64,000 nucleotides of DNA from Triglochin maritima (GCA_963682175.1 OY821782.1:27425741-27489740), one strand, 5' to 3'. Counted from the stretch's first letter, positions 45,693 through 57,446 are shown. Numbers and translations are program-made. Notes: a model not told the origin generated them from the sequence alone.

Positions 45693-47029
45693 TAGATCCG
45701 GGTGAGGTGGTGCAACAGGTGGATTGGGGTTAAGTTCCAGACTGGAATCCAGATTGGTGCAACAAGTCCCGAATCCAAATCTGAGTGCACCGGGTTGAAT
45801 CAATTTTTGAATTCAAATTCGAAATTTAAATTCCAAATTTAATTTCAAGAATTAATTACAATTTTTTTGAATTTTTTGAATTTTTTTTTAAGGAAACAAA
45901 CAATAGAAAGGTAAGGATGAGAAGGGAAAGAAGACTCAGACGAGAAGGGAAACTTAACTCTAAAGGGATAAAAAATTAGGGTTGGTCAGAAATTTCCTGA
46001 ACAAGCACGGTCAAAACAATCCTAGACCTAGTGTCACTTAGATCTAGACGACTCCTAACTGGTTGAGTCGAATTGATTTGCTTGATTCACCTCCCTCACC
46101 AATCAAACCAAGTTGGCCAGTTAGTGTATAGCTAGTGGGGGCGCTTCCGACAGAGTCGGTGCCAATTAGACAACCACGTCGCTTGGAAGACTTTCGTCGA
46201 CACAAAAACACTTTCTAGACACCAAATTGAATTCAATTAGCTTCAGGTCATAGCAAGTCAAACCAATCTCCTCCTTAATTGAGTCCGAGTCCTTAGGGGC
46301 CAATGTCTAATTGATTTTAAATTTTAGGCTTAGGCGACACTTCAGGATTGTGGTTTGTGGGCTACGGGAGGGTGATGAAATCCCCACCGTATCTTTTCCT
46401 ACGGAGTTGCCCTTAAGATAGTTTAACTTAAATCTAGCAAAGATAGTCAAACAATGGTCCTTTTAATGGGGGCAATTTCAAGGTTGTATGCAACTAAATT
46501 ATATGCTCTAATACAATCGATAAAAACCTCGATACGTACCTTGCCTCCAGCAATCTTCAACAAGTATTAATTTGCAAGAATTTAGCAAGAATAATGCAAG
46601 CAAAACATTATATGATGCATGCACTAAGGTCTTTCTAATTTTGCCAATTTTAGGTCAGAGTTGAATTATTGCCAATTATGGAATTGTAACCCTAACACGT
46701 GCAATTCTACGAAAGGAAACTTTTCAACTATTCAGATTTTACGAGAAAGGCAAGAAAAGTTACCTCCGCAATGCTCAGTAGGGTTCGCCGCCCGCTCTCG
46801 AAGATTCCAGTAGCTCAATGCGACCACCCAGAGATGCCGACGACGCCCCAGAAATTTGAAGACCAGAACCCACACTGGTGCGTCGATTCCGCCGCCCAAG
46901 TGTCTCAGAACGCTCCCGGATTTCGCCGCGCGCTCTGTTGTCTCCTGCTACACAAATTCAAATACTTAGATCGCGCACAAGGTAGACAGGATAAAATCGA
47001 AAACACAAAAACACAAAATCTGCGTCGCC
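45693..47029 (-). other. Family A 5' leader
   Basis: Untranslated leader between the primer-binding site and gag. In minus sense it contains GGTGGGGATTTCATCACCC (about 46371-46389) and TAGACATTGGCCCCTAAGGA (about 46294-46313). Both motifs recur in the leader of family B (56924-57013) in the same region, which suggests packaging or dimerisation signals. A GC-richer stretch (46780-46940) lies next to the primer-binding site. Confidence 0.6.
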
Positions 47030-47047
47030 TCCCCGGCAACGGCGCCA
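47030..47047 (-). other. Primer-binding site, tRNA-Asp
   Basis: The minus strand reads TGGCGCCGTTGCCGGGGA, an 18-base match to the 3' end of plant tRNA-Asp(GUC) including CCA. It lies six bases inside the 5' LTR. This primer is characteristic of Athila-like Ty3/gypsy elements. Confidence 0.93.
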
Positions 47048-47053
47048 AAAACT

Positions 47054-48229
47054 TGATGAAGATTTAAATTTATACCGCAAGTGCACGGCCGCGATGAAGC
47101 GGTGGCAAGTACGGGTCGAACACAAGGAGGGAGAGATTTCGTTATTTTTGTTAATTCGATTGTGGGAGAGAAAGGAGAGAAGAATTAATTTGGGTTTATG
47201 GGGTTTTTGATTTAATTATCTAAAGTACGAAACAAAAGCAATTAGAACTAAAACAAGAAATAAGAAGAGAAATCCGTTGGGTGGAGGTTTAGATTTAGGT
47301 GTAGATTGGAGAATGGAGAAACTTGAAATAAATCATGTTAGTTATGAAGCATTACAAGATAAATGATTTAACATAAACTCAAGTAATCAAAATATACTAA
47401 TCACGAACTTAAAACAATAACATGCATTCATCTTCTCTACCCCTAATTCCATCACCTCCACCCTTTGGAAAGAGTTAGAAACTCATGGAGGGAGGAAGAA
47501 GAAGGGATCCTAGAGACATTAAAATAAAATAAAAACAAGAATTAAAAGAACAGAATTTTATTACTAATGATCCAAGACCAAAGGTTCAAAGATGTGTTAC
47601 ATTCGTCCTACAGGGCTATTTATAGCCGATACAGGGGATACCAATACATAAAAGGATAGTACACGCGTCGACCCGACACTGGACAAAAATCGGGCACACA
47701 GATCAATGACTGGGCGGCGGAAACGCCGCATATTGAAGGTGTTGTGCGGCGAAAACGCCGCACAATCAGGTCTGCTCGGGTCCGGATTTTGGTCATGTGT
47801 TTATGGTATGATTTGATCTTTATTTACGCGTCTGGATGATTCTTTCCATTGTCTTGAACTCCGGATTATTCCTTCCATTGTTGGGGATTTATTTTTGACT
47901 TTTCTTTTGACTTTTCCAACAAAATAACTTGATCCTTTTCTTTTGCAATCAGGTCCTTGGCATTTTGCAATTAAGCCCTTGACCTTTTTGTGATTAGCTC
48001 CTTGAATGCTTTTATGCTTGGATTCATTTCCATTCGGAACCCGATAAACTTGAACTCGGTCTTTATGATAGAAATGAATCTTTTGCACGCGTTTATGCTC
48101 GGAATGTGGGTAATTTGCATTCAGGTCCCTATATTCTGTAAATACGACTAAACACATACCTTAGTAGCATTTATTGATATAAAAGTAATCTAAATGAAAG
48201 ACATATGATGCAATGTATGCAATGCATCA
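47054..48229 (-). mobile_element. Family A 5' LTR
   Basis: 1176 bp. Hairpins are at 47714-47729 and 47742-47765. Its U5 end reads CACGGCCGCGATGAAGCGG, like family B, while the 3' LTR reads CACGGCGTCTATGAAGACG, like the solo LTR at 2728. Confidence 0.93.
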
Positions 48230-48234
48230 ACCTT

Positions 48235-49876
48235 CCAAAGCCTTTTTCAAGGTCTCCGGTTCTTGCTCATCGATCACTGTCATCCCAGATGATTCATAAT
48301 CAATTTCTTCTTGAGCTATCATGAGGGCCTCTTCCTCTAAGCGAAACCGCCTACGAGGAATGAGCCCGCGTTTACTTCGACGCAGATGGGTATCTGATGG
48401 CTCATCCTCCGTGAGAGCTATCAGATCCTCAGTATTGCTGCTCCCACTAGGATTGACTGGTGGAACCTCATGTTCAACTTCCAGATCCTGATCCCGTGGA
48501 GTGGTAATGCCCTCATCTTGTCGTTCAAAGAAGTCCACTGACTCTTTGATAGGTCCATCAAGGGTTGGAAAATCATTTTCCAAGAATGTGGCATCCCTAG
48601 ACTCCAGTTCCATCCTTCTTTCATTCTCGTCTACCCCGATAAAAACATAACCTTTGGAGAGATTACTGTATTTTACAAAGATACATTTTTTCCCTCTAGA
48701 TCCTAGTTTTCCATATCGGTGACTAGTAGAATGAATGTATGCTGCACATCCCCAAGGACGCAACAGGCTAAAATCAGGCTTCCGTCCCGTCCATAACTCA
48801 TATGGAGTTGAGGTAACCGATTTTGTTGGAACTCTATTGAGGATATAGGCAACAGTCATTAGAGCATCTCCCCAAAAACGAAATTGGTAAGCTCGCATGC
48901 GCCATCATGGATCTAACCATGTCTAGCAACGCTCTATTCCTTCTCTCGGCAACACCATTTTGCTGAGGAGTATAAGGCATAGTGAGTTGTCTAGATATCC
49001 CCTTTTCATCACATAACTCTTTGAATATTATGGAGAGATACTCACCACCTCTATCCGTTCTAAGAGTTTTTATTTTATTATCAAACTGATTCTCAACTAA
49101 GCTCATGAATTTCTTAAAACATTCTAGAGCTTCTGACTTGTGAGAAATAAGATAAATATGACCATATCTAGTGAAGTCATCCATGAATGTGATGAAGTAA
49201 CACTGTCCATGTCTAGTACGCACATTCAAGGGTCCTCAAACATCTGAGTGAATTAGTTCTAAAGGAGAAGTAGCCATAATGGCTTTTCCGAACGGTTTTC
49301 TAGGTGCCTTTCCAGCTAGACAACATTTACAGGTCGGCAATTCAAATTTGGAGCATTCTCCTAATACCCCCTCCTTTGCCAACATGTTCATCCGGTCAAC
49401 ACCAATGTGACCTAGTCTAGCATGCCACATAACTGAATCATTATTCACGGAACTTTGGCTCATAAAGGCACTAGTATTACGATTGAAATCATAAATTGCG
49501 TCCAACACAATAAAACCGTCTGAACGAAAGGCACGTCCATAATAAATGTTAGCAAGGTATAAACCCATATCATTGTTCTCAAAAAGAACTTTAAAACCAT
49601 GTCTCATCAAAACAACAACAGAAATAATATTTCGCCGTATAGCTGATGCATACAACACGTTGTGAAGTAATAGGATCCGGCCACTTTGCAAAGCCACTTT
49701 GCATGTGCCAACTCCAAGAACTTCAATGCTAGTATTGTTTGCCATGTTATTCGCCTCCCACTTAGAACACGACGATATTCCACCAAGGCAGAACGATCCT
49801 TTGTTACGTGGTCCGTGACACCTGAATCCACAATCCACACAGGAGAATGATCAGTGAGCATCACAGAACTAGTCAC
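48235..49876 (-). pseudogene. Copia pol: protease and integrase (frameshifted)
   Basis: In minus sense: a protease active-site region WIVDSGVTDHV (near 49830-49848); a GAG-pre-integrase/zinc-binding segment with the HHCC pattern MWHARLGHIGVDRMN and CKCCLAGK; the integrase core with FMDDFTRYGHIYL, TDRGGEYLS and YTPQQNGVAERRNR; and the integrase C-terminus and acidic linker (GCAAYIHSTSHRYGKL, FVKYSNLSKGYVF). Damage: a frame change between 49838 and 49876, a stop at about 49233 (after HSDV), and a frame change near 48835-48898. The linker ends at the family A insertion (TSD 48230-48234) and continues into RT at 40976. Confidence 0.87.
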
Positions 49877-49894
49877 GTTACAATTCGAGGGATT

Positions 49895-50422
49895 TCACAC
49901 AGTAATTACCTTTTGCTCAGTGCACTCACGAGCAAAATGTTCAGTCTTTCGGCAGTTAAAACAAGTCACATTAGACTTATCTTTCCCACCTCTAGATCCT
50001 CGAGGTCGTTTCTTTCCAGCTTTGTTTTCTGTTTTGTTTGCATTTACACCCTTCTTGCCTTTAAAACCCTGAGCTCTATCTCTTTTGCGCTTAAAACCTG
50101 CACCCCTCCGAGGAGTGCCAGCCTCAGCAGCAAATATTTCAGTTAGAGGGGCTTCTACAAGCATGTGGTCCTCGTCCAACTCTAGGTGTTTTGCAGCCTG
50201 GTCAAATGTCCTGATGTCATCAACATGAGTTAGATGGATCTTCATATGCTCCCAATTCTTCGAAGGCAATGATCTGATGAGAGCAGACACTTGTTGAGCT
50301 TGCACACTTTGCGCTCCCAATTCTTCGTAGGCAATGATCTGATGAGAGCAGACCTTGCAACTCCCACTAGGCATGCGAGTTCCAAAAAAACGATTTTCAA
50401 AAAAAATTTCAATCAACATCAC
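49895..50422 (-). pseudogene. Copia gag remnant with CCHC zinc knuckle
   Basis: Encodes the last third of a copia gag: a segment around SALIRSLPSKNWEHMKIHL, a basic region, and the zinc knuckle CFNCRKTEHFARECTE. The N-terminal gag domain is not recognisable. The coding sequence is disturbed at 50251-50353, where a 38-bp gag segment is present twice (50251-50288 and 50316-50353, one mismatch). Between the copies is a 28-bp fragment (50289-50316) identical to part of the element's own RT gene at 40562-40589. Confidence 0.85.
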
Positions 50423-52048
50423 ACAGATATGATTACTACATTACTTACATATCGAGCTAATGATCCCCATTAGGGATTTAGCCTCGTCGACGGGAACCTG
50501 CATGAGTCTTATAACAATAATATCGCAATAATAAAAATAAAGGAGTCTCTCGTCTCCTTAGGGCAATAAACAGTCCACAATCCATAATTATTATAGTCCA
50601 TAAATATTACAGTCCATAAATATTACAGCCCATTGCGATAACTATTGCAAATGGAAATGAATGAATGAAATTACGCTCATCTCTCAATAAGGCAGTAAAT
50701 AAAATCAGCAACCATTCATTCCATACAAGCACAATCTTTCCATACGTTAGCACAATCCGACGTATGAAAAAAAATACCATAAAGTGTGCACCTCATTCAA
50801 ACAAGAAGGAAGTAATGCATAAGGAAACAATGCTGTTATGGTGCACGAATATAGGCAAAAAAACGTGTTTGGTAATAACAACCAATCTCCACAATAATCA
50901 TTCTCAAAACAGATTTTTTTTCTTCTTTCCCTAATCAATATAATCATGATAGCACAAAAAATTATCCTACTTTGATTAGGAAAGAAAAAAAATCCGAATT
51001 TCTATGGTGGAGAGCAACACATATTTTTGCATCAAAGGAAAGCATTCAAACAATTTTTTTTAAGGCAATAAAATTCCAGCCCATAATATCTTCCCAAAAT
51101 TTTCAGAATTAGCCAATCTTTCCTTAATCAATATAAGCATGCAATCAACAATAATTATGCTACTTGTAATGGAAAGAAAATCTGAAATTCTTTGGCGGAG
51201 GGCATCACCTATATGCACATTTGATGAAAAGGAAATATTTCAAATGAAATGCATGCAATCATTCCAAAAGAAATTCGAAAATCCTTAATGAGATTAACAT
51301 ATATGTGCATTCAATCATAAAGGAAATATTTCAAATGAAATGCATGCTATCATTCCAAAAAAAATATTTCCAAATTATACAATATGGTAACTCAATATTC
51401 ATGTATGTGCATGATTTTGGAATCAACGTCTAATCCTAGATGCATGCACATGTGATTAAAAAATTACATATACATGAATAAGGCAACAAACATCTAACCT
51501 TAGATGTATGTACAAGAGTTTTGAAAAAAAAATATGATGCATAATCCGAAATACATGATCACATCATGAAACATATGCAATATCCAACTCTTGTAACATC
51601 AATTATCATCATTCTCTTAAGCTAATATGCGCATAAAAACAGTAAAATTAAGATCTAGCAGCATGCTTGAAAGATGGAAGAAATATGCGCAACAAACATA
51701 GTTAAAACATGTAACCCTAGGCACATGCTTAACAAGAAAGATGAACTATGCGCAAGAATGAATCATCCATTTTCAACACAAGATGCATGTTAAAAATAAA
51801 AAATATGCACAAGAAAAGAGAGATGATTCAAGCAAAACAAATCGCATGTAAAGGATGAATCAAACAAGTCATGCGCTAGGGTGAGAAAAAAAACGCCATC
51901 AAACCCCATGCGCATGAAAGGAGAGAAAGAAAAAAATGCAAAATCCATATGAATCCGAAATTTTTTCTTTCAAAGAACCACCGAAATGTCAACTCATATG
52001 AAATGAATAAGAAGGTGCTCTAAAACAAAACTCGGAGGTGACCAAGAT
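50423..52048 (-). other. Copia leader region, AT-rich
   Basis: No reading frame is recognised. A segment of about 60 bp (AAGGAAATATTTCAAATGAA as core, then ATGCATGC-ATCATTCCAAAA) occurs at about 51219-51276 and again at 51302-51363. The region between the primer-binding site and the gag remnant is long for a copia element and may include a lost gag 5' half or other insertions. Confidence 0.5.
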
Positions 52049-52061
52049 GGCTCTGGTACCA
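52049..52061 (-). other. Copia primer-binding site, initiator tRNA-Met
   Basis: The minus strand reads TGGTACCAGAGCC, one base off the usual TGGTATCAGAGCC, directly beside the 5' LTR. Confidence 0.85.
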
Positions 52062-52062
52062 A

Positions 52063-52444
52063 TGTAAGCAATCTACGATTGAATCTACAGGTTCGGATTT
52101 ACCTTTGTAGGAGAGAACCTGTGGCAGCGGAAGGGAACCGGAGATCACCTCACAGAGTCGCCTCGAGCACCGGCCGGCCTTCAACTCTCGTGGAGAAGAA
52201 GGACTAATCCACAACCCAAGAGTCTGCGGGAGGAGTGGAGGAGAAGGTGGGACGGATGGGAGAGAGAGGAGAGGTGGAGGCTAGGGTTAGGGTTTTGCAC
52301 ACAAGGAATGCTACTCCCTCCAATGAGAGCCTCCTCTTCTTATATAGAAGAGTCTTCCCTAAACACTAATGCGCAGCCAATGAGAGTGCGCCACGTGTTA
52401 GTGCTTTGGGCAAACATCATCTTAATCCTTAGATTAATCCAATA
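52063..52444 (-). mobile_element. Copia 5' LTR
   Basis: 382 bp, matching 37807-38185 with a few substitutions and a 3-bp indel near 52197. That points to an insertion older than the family B element but still recognisable end to end. Confidence 0.88.
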
Positions 52445-53399
52445 ATGATTTCCAATGCATCTTATGGACCATGCCAAAATCATGTTAACGGGTGTTTATG
52501 GACCATGCCAAAATCATGTTAAAGAGAGAATTCTTATCAGAACTTAAAGATACGACCCCAACCAATAACACCCCAATAGGTGGGGATTTCAACTTGGTCT
52601 GCGGATCGCAAGATAGGTCTGTAAGTAACAATCTATCCAATGTAAACACTACACTCCTTGAAGATTTTATTGGACAACATTTGTTAATTGATGCGAGTCC
52701 TTCTAACATGCATTTCACTTGGACAAACATGCAATAATCCCCAATATGGGCCAGATTGGTACAACCTCAAGCAGTCAGTGGAGCTTATGTTCTGACGCCT
52801 GCAGAACAGTGATGTTACAACCAAAGAATTTGAGAACTTAGATCAATGCTTCATAATGCTAATCCAGTAAAAGATGGGCACATAATTGATTAAATATTTC
52901 TGTCCGATCTCACTCTTATCGAGCTCCTACAAGATATGGACAAATTCTTTAGCCGCCCAATTTGTTGTGGCAATCAACCCGATTGTACTAAGGTCACAAT
53001 ATGCTTTCCCGAGACGATGACAAATTCTTGATACGGTAATAAGGGCATAAGAGACAATGCATTACCTACACAAAGTAAATAAAGCAGCAATTGTTCTCAA
53101 GCAAGGACTTCAAGAAAACTTTGGATAAAATTGAATGGAATTTTTTGCTCACCAATCTACGGGGGATTGGAAGCCCGAGAATCTGGCGTAATTGGATTGA
53201 ATTATGCATTAAGACCTCAAAGGCGTCCATTCTAATTAATGGAAAATCGGAAGGATACTGCTGAAGTTAAAATGGGCTTTGTCAAGGTAATCCCCTCTCG
53301 CCACTTCTATTTATTAAAGTGGTGAATTCGCTCGGGAATATGCTCCGGTTGGGAATGGAAAATAGAGTAGTAAAAGGCATCACGATTGGTGAAGGCTTG
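52445..53399 (+). pseudogene. LINE (L1-type) endonuclease and reverse transcriptase fragment 2
   Basis: First part: endonuclease C-terminal half with PIGGDFNLVCGSQDRS (GDFN box) and MHFTWTNMQ, open at 52492-52737. Second part, from about 53090: RT landmarks DKIEWNFLLTNLRGIG, KTSKASILINGKSEGY and GLCQGNPLSPLLF, with stops and frame changes. These match the order of plant L1 ORF2. A 27-bp segment (TTATGGACCATGCCAAAATC and the next seven bases) is duplicated at 52462-52488 and 52496-52522. The fragment is cut at 53400 by the family C LTR and continues at 63925. Confidence 0.82.
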
Positions 53400-54760
53400 T
53401 GATTAATATCATATCATGCATATATCCAGGTCATATATCCAGGTCATATATCCTCCATTTTGTGCCTAGGCAATGTTATGTAATGTTTTTTATGTTTAAA
53501 TTTCGGGAATAAACATGTTTAAGAAGAAGAAGACACAAAAAGGACTAAAGCGCAAGAAAAAAATTGATCAGTGAGAATTTGGACCTATCTGCAAGAGGAA
53601 ATGACCTAGATGTAAGCCAGATGAACCAAATATCAAACTGTGAAACTCCACACAATTATGATAAGTATTGTGACAATTTGGCTCGCATCTAGATCCACAT
53701 AAATGACCAGGGTGCACCTAACATTACCATTTGAAGAATTTAAGATGCGAGACGAAAATGGGTCGGATCGGCCACGTTGTGACCACCGGTCGGTGGTCCA
53801 CTATGGCCCGAATAAGACCTAGATGTTGGGTATATCATTTTTGTCAATTTGTAGAAGTTATCATTAAACCGGGGATTGTCCCTAGTTACCATTTTTCGTG
53901 TCTATAAATAGAACTCATTTTTTCCTTTTGTAAACACTCATTGCTTAGTGATCATTCTCTCTACTTGGAGTGAGCCTTTGGAGCAAAACTCAAGTGGAGG
54001 GAATGTTATTTGTAATTTGAGTCATCAATAAAATAATTCTTCTAGTTTTGTTTTCATGATGTCTCTTTTGAATGCTTGCATGTTTAGCTTAGTTTTTTTT
54101 CTTAATCTTAGTATAATTAGTTAGAATGTCTTTCTTTCTTTGTATAATTGTTAACTTAATGTGTAGTGAGTAGTTTCATCCCCCTCTGGGGTGGAGGTGA
54201 TGTAGATTATGTTGGCTTTTAGGCCTTAATCTATGTTTTGATGATTTACCTAACATAATCTTAATCGCAATCAAATATAGTGTAGCACACACTATGCAAG
54301 GAATATATTTTGTATTGTGCTAACATCTATAGGTGATCAAGACTCAAGGAAGAATGGAATAAACCCAAGACATGAAATGAAGCTAATTGAAGACATGTAT
54401 TTTTGCCTGTATTTGAGTCTTAGGAATCTATGTGAACTTGAGCATATAAGAGTTGAAAATCATTCACATACACACTAGGTTCCTTGTAGAGGTGACACAC
54501 TGAATTTCAATTCATTTAGACTACAATGGGTCACTCAAACCTTAGTCAGAAAATCACTCAAACTAAACCTTAACCTGTCTGTGCAGAACAACAAACCAAA
54601 ATAGGTTTTCCGTTCGACCATTTATAATAGTCAAACCAATTCTCTTAAGTGATTTTTCCCTGCTCAACCGGTTGACCTATTCCGGTCAACCGATTACCCG
54701 TATTTTCATATGACAGTTATTCCTTTCGTATTATACAACGGTCGTATTCGTATATTTCAC

Positions 54761-56312
54761 TGATTGACATCATTTCATGCTCATATTTGTATCTTATATC
54801 CATTATCTTACACCTAAGCAATGCTACGTGACGAGTTTTATGTTTAGTTTTCAGGAATAAAGAGGTTTGAAGAGAAGAGCCATGAAAGGACCCAAAAGCT
54901 GGGAAAAAGGACTGAATGGTGAGATCTAGGGACCAAGATGCAAGGGAGAAGGACCTGAATGTAAGACAGAAGGACCTAAGAGCAAAACAGAATACTCCAC
55001 ACCATCATGGGGAGTATTTTACCAATTCTATTCGGGTCGGAGCTCCAACAAGTCGAGTAACCGCATCAAAGACCAACAATACCAGAAAGCAAAGCCCACA
55101 ACAAATTCCAACACGAGCCGACAATTTTGGACCGCCAATTGGCGGTCTTGGACCGCTAATTGGCGGTCCATATTGCTCAGGATCCGTCGAAATTTCTCCT
55201 GGACTTGTATTAATGTTCGTTTAGGCTATTTTTGGTATTGGTTTAGTCCCACATCGGGGGATTGTCCCCGATTAGCTTTTTCCATGCTTATAAATAGAAC
55301 TCTTCACCTTCCATTGTAATTACCCATTGCTTGGTGACATTCTCTCTACTAAGGAGTGAGCCTTGAAGCAAAAACTCAAGGTGGAGATGAATGCTACCTT
55401 CAATGTGAGTCATTTGTTAATAAAATAATTCTTCTAGTTTCTTTCAATCTTGTCTTTTAATTTGTGCATGTTTGTTTAGTCTTTCCTTTCCTTTTATGAT
55501 TCTTTAATGCTTCTTGCCTTCTTAGTTAACTTTCATTTCAGTATTATGCTTTCTTTTGCTAATATAGTTAGTGTAATGAGTAGTGAGTAGTTCCATCCCC
55601 ATTTGGGGGGTGGAGAAATATGTGATGTAATCATGTAGTGTATTAAGTGTGTGTTATTTTTATCCCTTGAGCTTTATATGATTTCCATAACCATCTAATG
55701 GGTCTCCACTCTTATCTTTGATATGCTAATGCTCTTGAATGAAGCTTAGCTTATGCTTTGATTAGTGGACATATTTTATGGGGAATGATAAGGTTAGGAT
55801 ATGGATGAAGTTAATGTTGCAAACACAATTTGTAGTGTATGTACTCTTGTTGCCTTTTCCTTAGCTAATGTCTTGTATGTTTTAATGATGTAGTCATCTT
55901 AATTCATGTGGAGGCATAGTAGGGTATAGTCTTTATACTTGAGTTCATGTAGCTTCATTCCAATTATTGTCTTGTATGTTTTAATGATGTAGTCTTATCT
56001 TAATTCATGTAGAGGCAAAGTTGGATGTAGTTTTATGATTTCATGTACTACATGTTGTGAGGAGCTTAATGAACACACACACACTTCTTTATGTTCACAT
56101 TATTTCTCTACCCCCTTTTGGGCTTAGTTTATTGCTTATCTCCATTTCCATTTGCTTCTTAGTGTAGTTTAGTGTAACCAACCTTTCTTCCCTTTCTTTA
56201 CCTCTCGCCTTCGCACAAACCAAGTGTCGACACACCTCCCAGTGGACGACCCGTATTTGCCACCGCTTCAACGCGGCCGTGCACTTGCGGTTAAATATAA
56301 AACGATCAATCA
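54761..56312 (+). mobile_element. Family B 5' LTR
   Basis: 1552 bp, TGATTGACATC...CGATCAATCA. Palindromes GACCGCCAATTGGCGGTC at 55130-55147 and a 20-bp near-palindrome at 55150-55169 precede the TATA box (55289-55296) by about 120 bp. A possible AATAAA poly(A) signal is at 55419-55424. Confidence 0.93.
55289..55296 (+). promoter_or_regulatory. Family B LTR TATA box
   Basis: TATAAATA in the context CATGCTTATAAATAGAAC. The same context (CTATAAATAGAACTC) occurs in the family C LTR at 53903-53910. The equivalent site in the 3' LTR is at 61102-61109. Confidence 0.75.
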
Positions 56313-56318
56313 AGTTTT

Positions 56319-56336
56319 TGGCGCCGTTGCCGGGGA
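56319..56336 (+). other. Family B primer-binding site, tRNA-Asp
   Basis: TGGCGCCGTTGCCGGGGA, six bases after the 5' LTR. The site and spacing are identical to family A. Confidence 0.93.
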
Positions 56337-57446
56337 GGTGCTCTGTCCAGACGTTGGTTTGGGCGATTCGAGGGGTTTTTAATTTTTTGTTTCCAGTGTT
56401 TCTTAGTTTCAGGGAACCAACACATCAAGGGGAGGCTACTGAAGAAGTTTGAGGAAGAGAAACCATAAAAGGACCGCCAATCAGCGGTTGGAGACCGCCA
56501 ATTGGCGGCCTGGTAAGGGTGTCCTGCTTCTAAATTTTTTGTGGTAGTTATTTCTGTAATTGGTGTTATCTGGGAGTCCAATTGTGCATGCTGAGACTTT
56601 GTGTTTGCTCCCAGATCATTAATCACTCCCCCTTTAATCAACTTGGACCATAAAACTCAAAGCAAAAGATTAGACTCTTTGTCATCTAGGTCATGCATCA
56701 TATGTAGACCTTGCATGCATCTTTCTTTTCTTTGCTTTACATTTTGTCGTTGATTGCTGGAGCGAGGTACGCATTCCTTATCACTCATTCACGCATTAGG
56801 ACATTCATTAGTGAGTAAGGTTTGCATCGAAACAAGAATGAGGTGAGTGCTTGTTTGGTGAGTTGCTTGCTAGCCTAGATTTCAAAACATCTTTAAGGGG
56901 CATCACCTATAGTCTTCAAAGATAAGGTGGGGGATTTCATCACCCCTCCCTTAGCCCCAAAAAGCACACTCAAGTAAAGCCTTAACTAAAAGCAAGTAGA
57001 CATTGGCCCTAGGATTGCGGGCGCACTAGGAGAGTAATCTAGTTGAGACCGTCATGACCTGATCGGCGTTGCCTACCTTGTTGATAGTAGGAGGTACTGG
57101 ATCTCCGGATCTGGTATCACTTGCTGGGCATTGTGGTCCTCGTTGTAGGGAGGTGAGACGTGTCGAGGCTAGTGACCTCGAAGTTAGGCATCGTCTAGCC
57201 TAAGGACCCATTGCCTTACATTGTTTGAGTCGTGCTTGCTAGTTAGGCTTCTACCTTCACCCTGTACCCTCGCTAGCTCTAGGGATTCTTCCCTTCTCCT
57301 CTGAGTCATCTTCTTCTCACCTTCTTCTACGTTATAGTCTCCTCCCCTTTACACTCTCTGGTAGCATTTTAGGGTCGAGTCGAGCACTTTTTGCGAGCTT
57401 AGCCTCGTGGTGGTGAGAGTGGTCGACTCGAGAGTTGTTTGTTGAG
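56337..57446 (+). other. Family B 5' leader
   Basis: Non-coding leader. It carries two more GACCGCC-type palindromic segments at 56471-56508. It also has the conserved motif GGTGGGGGATTTCATCACCC (56926-56945) followed by AGACATTGGCCC (56998-57009), both shared with family A. The first of these can form a small stem (GGTG/CACC). Confidence 0.6.

Larger units (their letters stand above)
40982..48229 (-). mobile_element. Athila-like family A element carrying only gag-protease (TR-GAG-like)
   Basis: A complete 7248-bp element with perfect 5-bp duplications ACCTT (40977-40981 and 48230-48234), inserted in the copia pol gene. LTRs are 40982-42158 (3') and 47054-48229 (5'). The primer-binding site matches tRNA-Asp, and the polypurine tract GGTGTGGGGGTATT abuts the 3' LTR. 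Its single reading frame encodes gag plus protease. There is no room for reverse transcriptase, RNase H or integrase: only 1.1 kb of non-coding sequence separates the stop from the 3' LTR. It must have been mobilised by enzymes from another element. Confidence 0.93.
37807..52444 (-). mobile_element. Degenerate Ty1/copia retrotransposon with a nested Athila-like element
   Basis: The LTRs at 37807-38185 and 52063-52444 are nearly identical and flanked by ATGAC (37802-37806) and ATGAT (52445-52449), a 5-bp duplication with one transition. On the minus strand the order is 5' LTR, primer-binding site, long leader, gag remnant, protease, integrase, reverse transcriptase, RNase H, polypurine tract, 3' LTR. 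That is the Ty1/copia order. Without the nested 7.25-kb element (40982-48229) it would be about 7.4 kb. The coding region is full of frameshifts and stops. It sits inside the L1-type LINE whose parts flank it. Confidence 0.9.

Noticed and set aside
43269..45803. Possible env-like or RT portion in the family A element
   Set aside because: The frame ends shortly after protease. No YxDD, RNase H, integrase HHCC/DDE or membrane segment is seen in it or in the 1.1 kb that follows.
47030..47047. tRNA-Asp gene fragment
   Set aside because: Only the 18 bases complementary to the tRNA 3' end are present next to an LTR; it is a primer-binding site. The same holds for the tRNA-Met-like sites.
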